A DNA stretch of 64,000 nucleotides from Comamonas resistens (GTDB taxonomy: Bacteria; Pseudomonadota; Gammaproteobacteria; Burkholderiales; Burkholderiaceae_C). Shown here in pieces: positions 61,845 to 64,000 of the stretch. Every line of letters starts with the position of its first letter. The stretch's first letter is position 1. The notes beneath the pieces are model-generated. The model was not told where the DNA came from. It made no database searches and saw only the letters and a list, made by a program, of their open reading frames with translations. A program made the position numbers and the translations under genes. The DNA is taken from positions 2,170,001 to 2,234,000 of the forward strand of contig NZ_CP125947.1 in NCBI RefSeq assembly GCF_030064165.1. The letters run 5' to 3'.

Positions 61845-62972
61845 ATGAGTATCGAAATTCGTAATGTCAGCAAGCAGTTTGGCGATTTTCAGGCCCTGCG
61901 CGATGTCAGCCTCGATATCAAGTCGGGCGAGCTGATTGCGCTGCTCGGGCCCTCCGGCTGCGGCAAGACCACGTTGCTGCGCATCATCGCTGGCCTGGAG
62001 ACTGCCGATGTGGGCAGCATCCACTTCAGCGGTGAAGACACCACCGATGTTCATGTGCGTGACCGCAACGTGGGCTTTGTGTTCCAGCACTATGCGTTGT
62101 TCCGTCACATGACCGTGTTTGACAATGTGGCCTTTGGTCTGCGCGTCAAGCCGCGCAAGGAACGCCCCAGCGAAGCTGTGATCAAGGAGAAGGTCATGAA
62201 GCTGCTCAAGCTGGTGCAGCTGGACTGGATTTCCGACCGCTATCCCTCCCAGCTCTCGGGCGGTCAGCGTCAGCGCATTGCACTGGCTCGTGCCCTGGCG
62301 GTGGAGCCCAAGGTGCTGTTGCTGGACGAGCCCTTTGGCGCGCTGGATGCCAAGGTGCGCAAGGAGCTGCGCCGCTGGCTGCGCCAGTTGCACGACGAGT
62401 TGCATGTGACTTCCATTTTCGTGACCCATGACCAGGAAGAGGCGCTGGAGGTAGCCGATCGCGTGGTTGTCATCAACCAGGGCAAGATCGAACAGGAGGG
62501 CACGCCCCAGGAGGTCTGGGACAACCCGGCCACGCCTTTTGTCTACGGTTTCCTCGGCGATGTGAATCTGTTCAAGGGCCGTGCCAGCGATGGCCGGGTC
62601 TATCTGGACGATGGCATGCAGCTGGACAGCTCGGATGCGCGCGGAGCCAATGACAGTCAGGCTTTTGCCTACGTGCGTCCCCATGATCTGGAGGTGGAGC
62701 GTTATTCACCGGGTCAGAATCTTGACGCGCAAGGCCGCCCCACAGGCATCGTGGCCCAGCTGTCGAGAGCGATTGTGGTCGGCCCCATCGCAAGACTGGA
62801 ACTTATTCCTTCCGAGAACACACCAAGCTCCGGTGATGCAGGGCAGGAGGCTTTGATCGAAGCCCAGATTCCTGCTCAGCAGTTCAAGGAAATGGGCCTG
62901 CGCGAAGGTGAGACCCTGGTGGTCACGCCACGCCGCGCCAAAGTCTTTTTGGATGAGGCTGCGGGGATATAG
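61845..62972 (+). CDS. cysA: Sulfate ABC transporter ATP-binding protein CysA
   Basis: A 375-residue ABC ATPase. Walker [13 protein letters not shown] (residues about 37-48), signature [15 protein letters not shown], Walker [12 protein letters not shown] and a C-terminal TOBE-type regulatory domain (about 240-375). It energises CysTW for sulfate and thiosulfate import. ATG 61845 is at the normal N-terminus ([12 protein letters not shown]); longer in-frame starts lie inside cysW. Confidence 0.95.
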   Translation: MSIEIRNVSKQFGDFQALRDVSLDIKSGELIALLGPSGCGKTTLLRIIAGLETADVGSIHFSGEDTTDVHVRDRNVGFVFQHYALFRHMTVFDNVAFGLRVKPRKERPSEAVIKEKVMKLLKLVQLDWISDRYPSQLSGGQRQRIALARALAVEPKVLLLDEPFGALDAKVRKELRRWLRQLHDELHVTSIFVTHDQEEALEVADRVVVINQGKIEQEGTPQEVWDNPATPFVYGFLGDVNLFKGRASDGRVYLDDGMQLDSSDARGANDSQAFAYVRPHDLEVERYSPGQNLDAQGRPTGIVAQLSRAIVVGPIARLELIPSENTPSSGDAGQEALIEAQIPAQQFKEMGLREGETLVVTPRRAKVFLDEAAGI

Positions 62973-62973
62973 A

Positions 62974-63060
62974 CTTCCCCTGCGCGGCTGCGTCGCTTTC
63001 CCCGGAAGGGGGTGGCGCCTTCGCTGCAGGGCTGCCTTTGCTCGGCACCTCTGACATGGG
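62974..63060 (+). repeat. GC-rich intergenic repeat, copy C (after cysA)
   Basis: GCGCGGCTGCGTCGCTTTCCCC, GGAAGGGGGTGGCGCC, TTCGCTGCAGGGCTGCC and TTGCTCGGCACCTCTGAC: a shorter, more degenerate version of the repeats after metQ and after the sulfate-binding gene. It begins right after the cysA stop. Confidence 0.6.
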
Positions 63061-63124
63061 CTGCGACTTGTTCGCAGCCCATGGTCGTTCATGAATCGGG
63101 TTTATTCGATGAAAGAGATAGCTG

Positions 63125-63625
63125 ATGCTTCAATGGTTTGAAACCGCGCCCCGGCGCATCCTGGCGCTGATCTGCGCTGCCTGTGTGGCCATGCTGGTGT
63201 TTGGCCTGTATCTGCAGCATGTGGTAGGGCTGGAGCCCTGCCCCATGTGCATCGTGCAGCGCTATGCACTGATTCTGGTAGCTATTTTCACAGGACTGGC
63301 AAGCCTTAGAGGCCAAAAAGGCTGGTGGATGAGCTTCGGTGTTCTGGCGCTGCTGACCAGCGGTTTCGGCGCCTTTGTCGCGGCACGCCAAAGCTGGCTG
63401 CAGTGGTATCCACCCGAGTTCGCCACCTGCGGCCGTGACTTCTATGGCATGATTGAGCACTACTCCTTCAGCCGCTCCATTCCCATGATCTTCCAGGGCT
63501 CGGGCGACTGCGCGGCCATTGACTGGACTTTGCTGGGCGGCTCGATTGCCAACTGGTCCTTTATCTGCTTCGCGCTGTTCTTCGTGCTCCTGGCCCTGCT
63601 TCTGGCCAAGGGTGGCAAGCGCTGA
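63125..63625 (+). CDS. dsbB: Disulfide bond formation protein DsbB
   Basis: A 166-residue inner-membrane quinone-reducing enzyme that reoxidises DsbA. There are four helices. The first periplasmic loop has CPMC (LEPCPMCIVQRY), and the second has the Cys pair FATCGRDFYG and GSGDCAAID. The arrangement of both redox pairs is complete. It stands alone with a terminator after it. Confidence 0.93.
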   Translation: MLQWFETAPRRILALICAACVAMLVFGLYLQHVVGLEPCPMCIVQRYALILVAIFTGLASLRGQKGWWMSFGVLALLTSGFGAFVAARQSWLQWYPPEFATCGRDFYGMIEHYSFSRSIPMIFQGSGDCAAIDWTLLGGSIANWSFICFALFFVLLALLLAKGGKR

Positions 63626-63644
63626 GCGCCATCGGATCCCCAAA

Positions 63645-63682
63645 GAAAAAGCCCCTAGGCCATGCGGCCCCGGGGCCTTTTT
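63645..63682. terminator. Bidirectional terminator between dsbB and the GST gene
   Basis: GAAAAAGCCCC and GGGGCCTTTTTC form an imperfect stem with a GC-rich loop and T/A runs on both sides. Confidence 0.75.
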
Positions 63683-63699
63683 CATGGTCTGGAGGCGGC

Positions 63700-64000
63700 T
63701 CAGTCGCTTTCCGCGCTGCTGCCCATGAACACAGGGCCCGCCGTGCCGGGGACCCAGCCAGGATAGGTTTCCATCACCTCGGCAAACAGGGCAGAGTCGA
63801 TCCAGCGCTGCAGCCAATCCTGTAGATGAGGCCATGGCTGTTCGTTCCACTGGGCTTCGTCGATGCGGGCGTACTGACGCACGAAGGGGCGCAGCGCCAT
63901 GTCGGCCAGGCTCGGGTTCTGGCCAAACAGATAGCCGGAATCTTCCAGCTGGTCGTTGAGGTCGGACAACCAGGTCAGTGCATCGGCCTGGGCCTGGTTG
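63700..64000 (-). CDS. Glutathione S-transferase family protein, C-terminal part (5' partial)
   Basis: The frame is open at the right edge, so the N-terminal thioredoxin domain is outside the window. The visible 99 residues have the all-helical GST C-terminal domain: LEDSGYLFGQNPSLADMALRPFVRQYARID with the N-capping box (SLADMAL) typical of GSTs. The glutathione-binding part cannot be seen, so the subclass is open. It converges with dsbB. Confidence 0.8.
   Translation of the reverse strand, partial: NQAQADALTWLSDLNDQLEDSGYLFGQNPSLADMALRPFVRQYARIDEAQWNEQPWPHLQDWLQRWIDSALFAEVMETYPGWVPGTAGPVFMGSSAESD

Noticed and set aside
1..64000. CRISPR array, rRNA or prophage structural genes
   Set aside because: No regularly spaced repeats, no rRNA signature and no capsid or tail genes were found.

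Overview
The window looks like a chromosomal segment of a betaproteobacterium of the family Comamonadaceae, most probably Comamonas or a close relative. This is inferred from the high-GC codon usage, a monofunctional RelA, the prkA-yeaH-spoVR trio, intergenic repeats of comamonad type and housekeeping genes typical of the group (mfd, ispD-ispF, serB, relA, dsbB, cysPTWA, metNIQ). No database search was possible, so the taxonomic call is inference.

Layout. 1-3657: the end of a mobile island. Two large tyrosine recombinases and a small HTH protein overlap as one operon and stop at an AT-rich junction. 3658-8225: small chromosomal genes and amino-acid exporters beside their regulators (argP/argO, lrp/rhtA). 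8226-13113: the prkA-yeaH-spoVR stress operon. 13237-18397: a solitary metQ, a secreted M20 hydrolase, a glycine-zipper protein, an FMN reductase and serB, with a 98-bp MITE-like repeat. 18532-32632: core genes (cbiM-like, mfd, ispD-ispF, an EnvZ/OmpR-type pair, hydroxybutyrate dehydrogenase, relA). 32713-32789: tRNA-Val(GAC), followed by about 5 kb of mobile DNA: an IS91-type HUH transposase with its own tyrosine recombinase, then an IS1182 element with recognisable ends.

37933-42925 is accessory metabolism: an AraC regulator divergent from an FAD monooxygenase, then a sulfide/persulfide detoxification module (BigR-type repressor, two YeeE/YedE half-transporters, ETHE1-like dioxygenase) around a shared AT-rich operator. 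43719-46971: the methionine ABC transporter with an SSB-like ORF and a second MITE copy inserted between metI and metQ. 47223-52618: a tightly overlapping minus-strand cluster, bioM-bioN-bioY, acyl-CoA ligase, atypical thiolase and nitroreductase. It joins biotin uptake to CoA-ester chemistry and is the most interesting candidate system here. 53228-58519: a TonB receptor, a membrane-anchored protein, azoR with a LysR regulator, and a small serine hydrolase. 58732-62972: the sulfate/thiosulfate transporter. The window ends in dsbB and a partial GST.

Three classes of short repeat decorate the gaps: a MITE-like element with 15-bp inverted ends (2 copies), TTGATAGCTGC-type palindromes (at least six) and a GC-rich repeat placed directly after three transporter genes. 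There is no rRNA and no CRISPR array.
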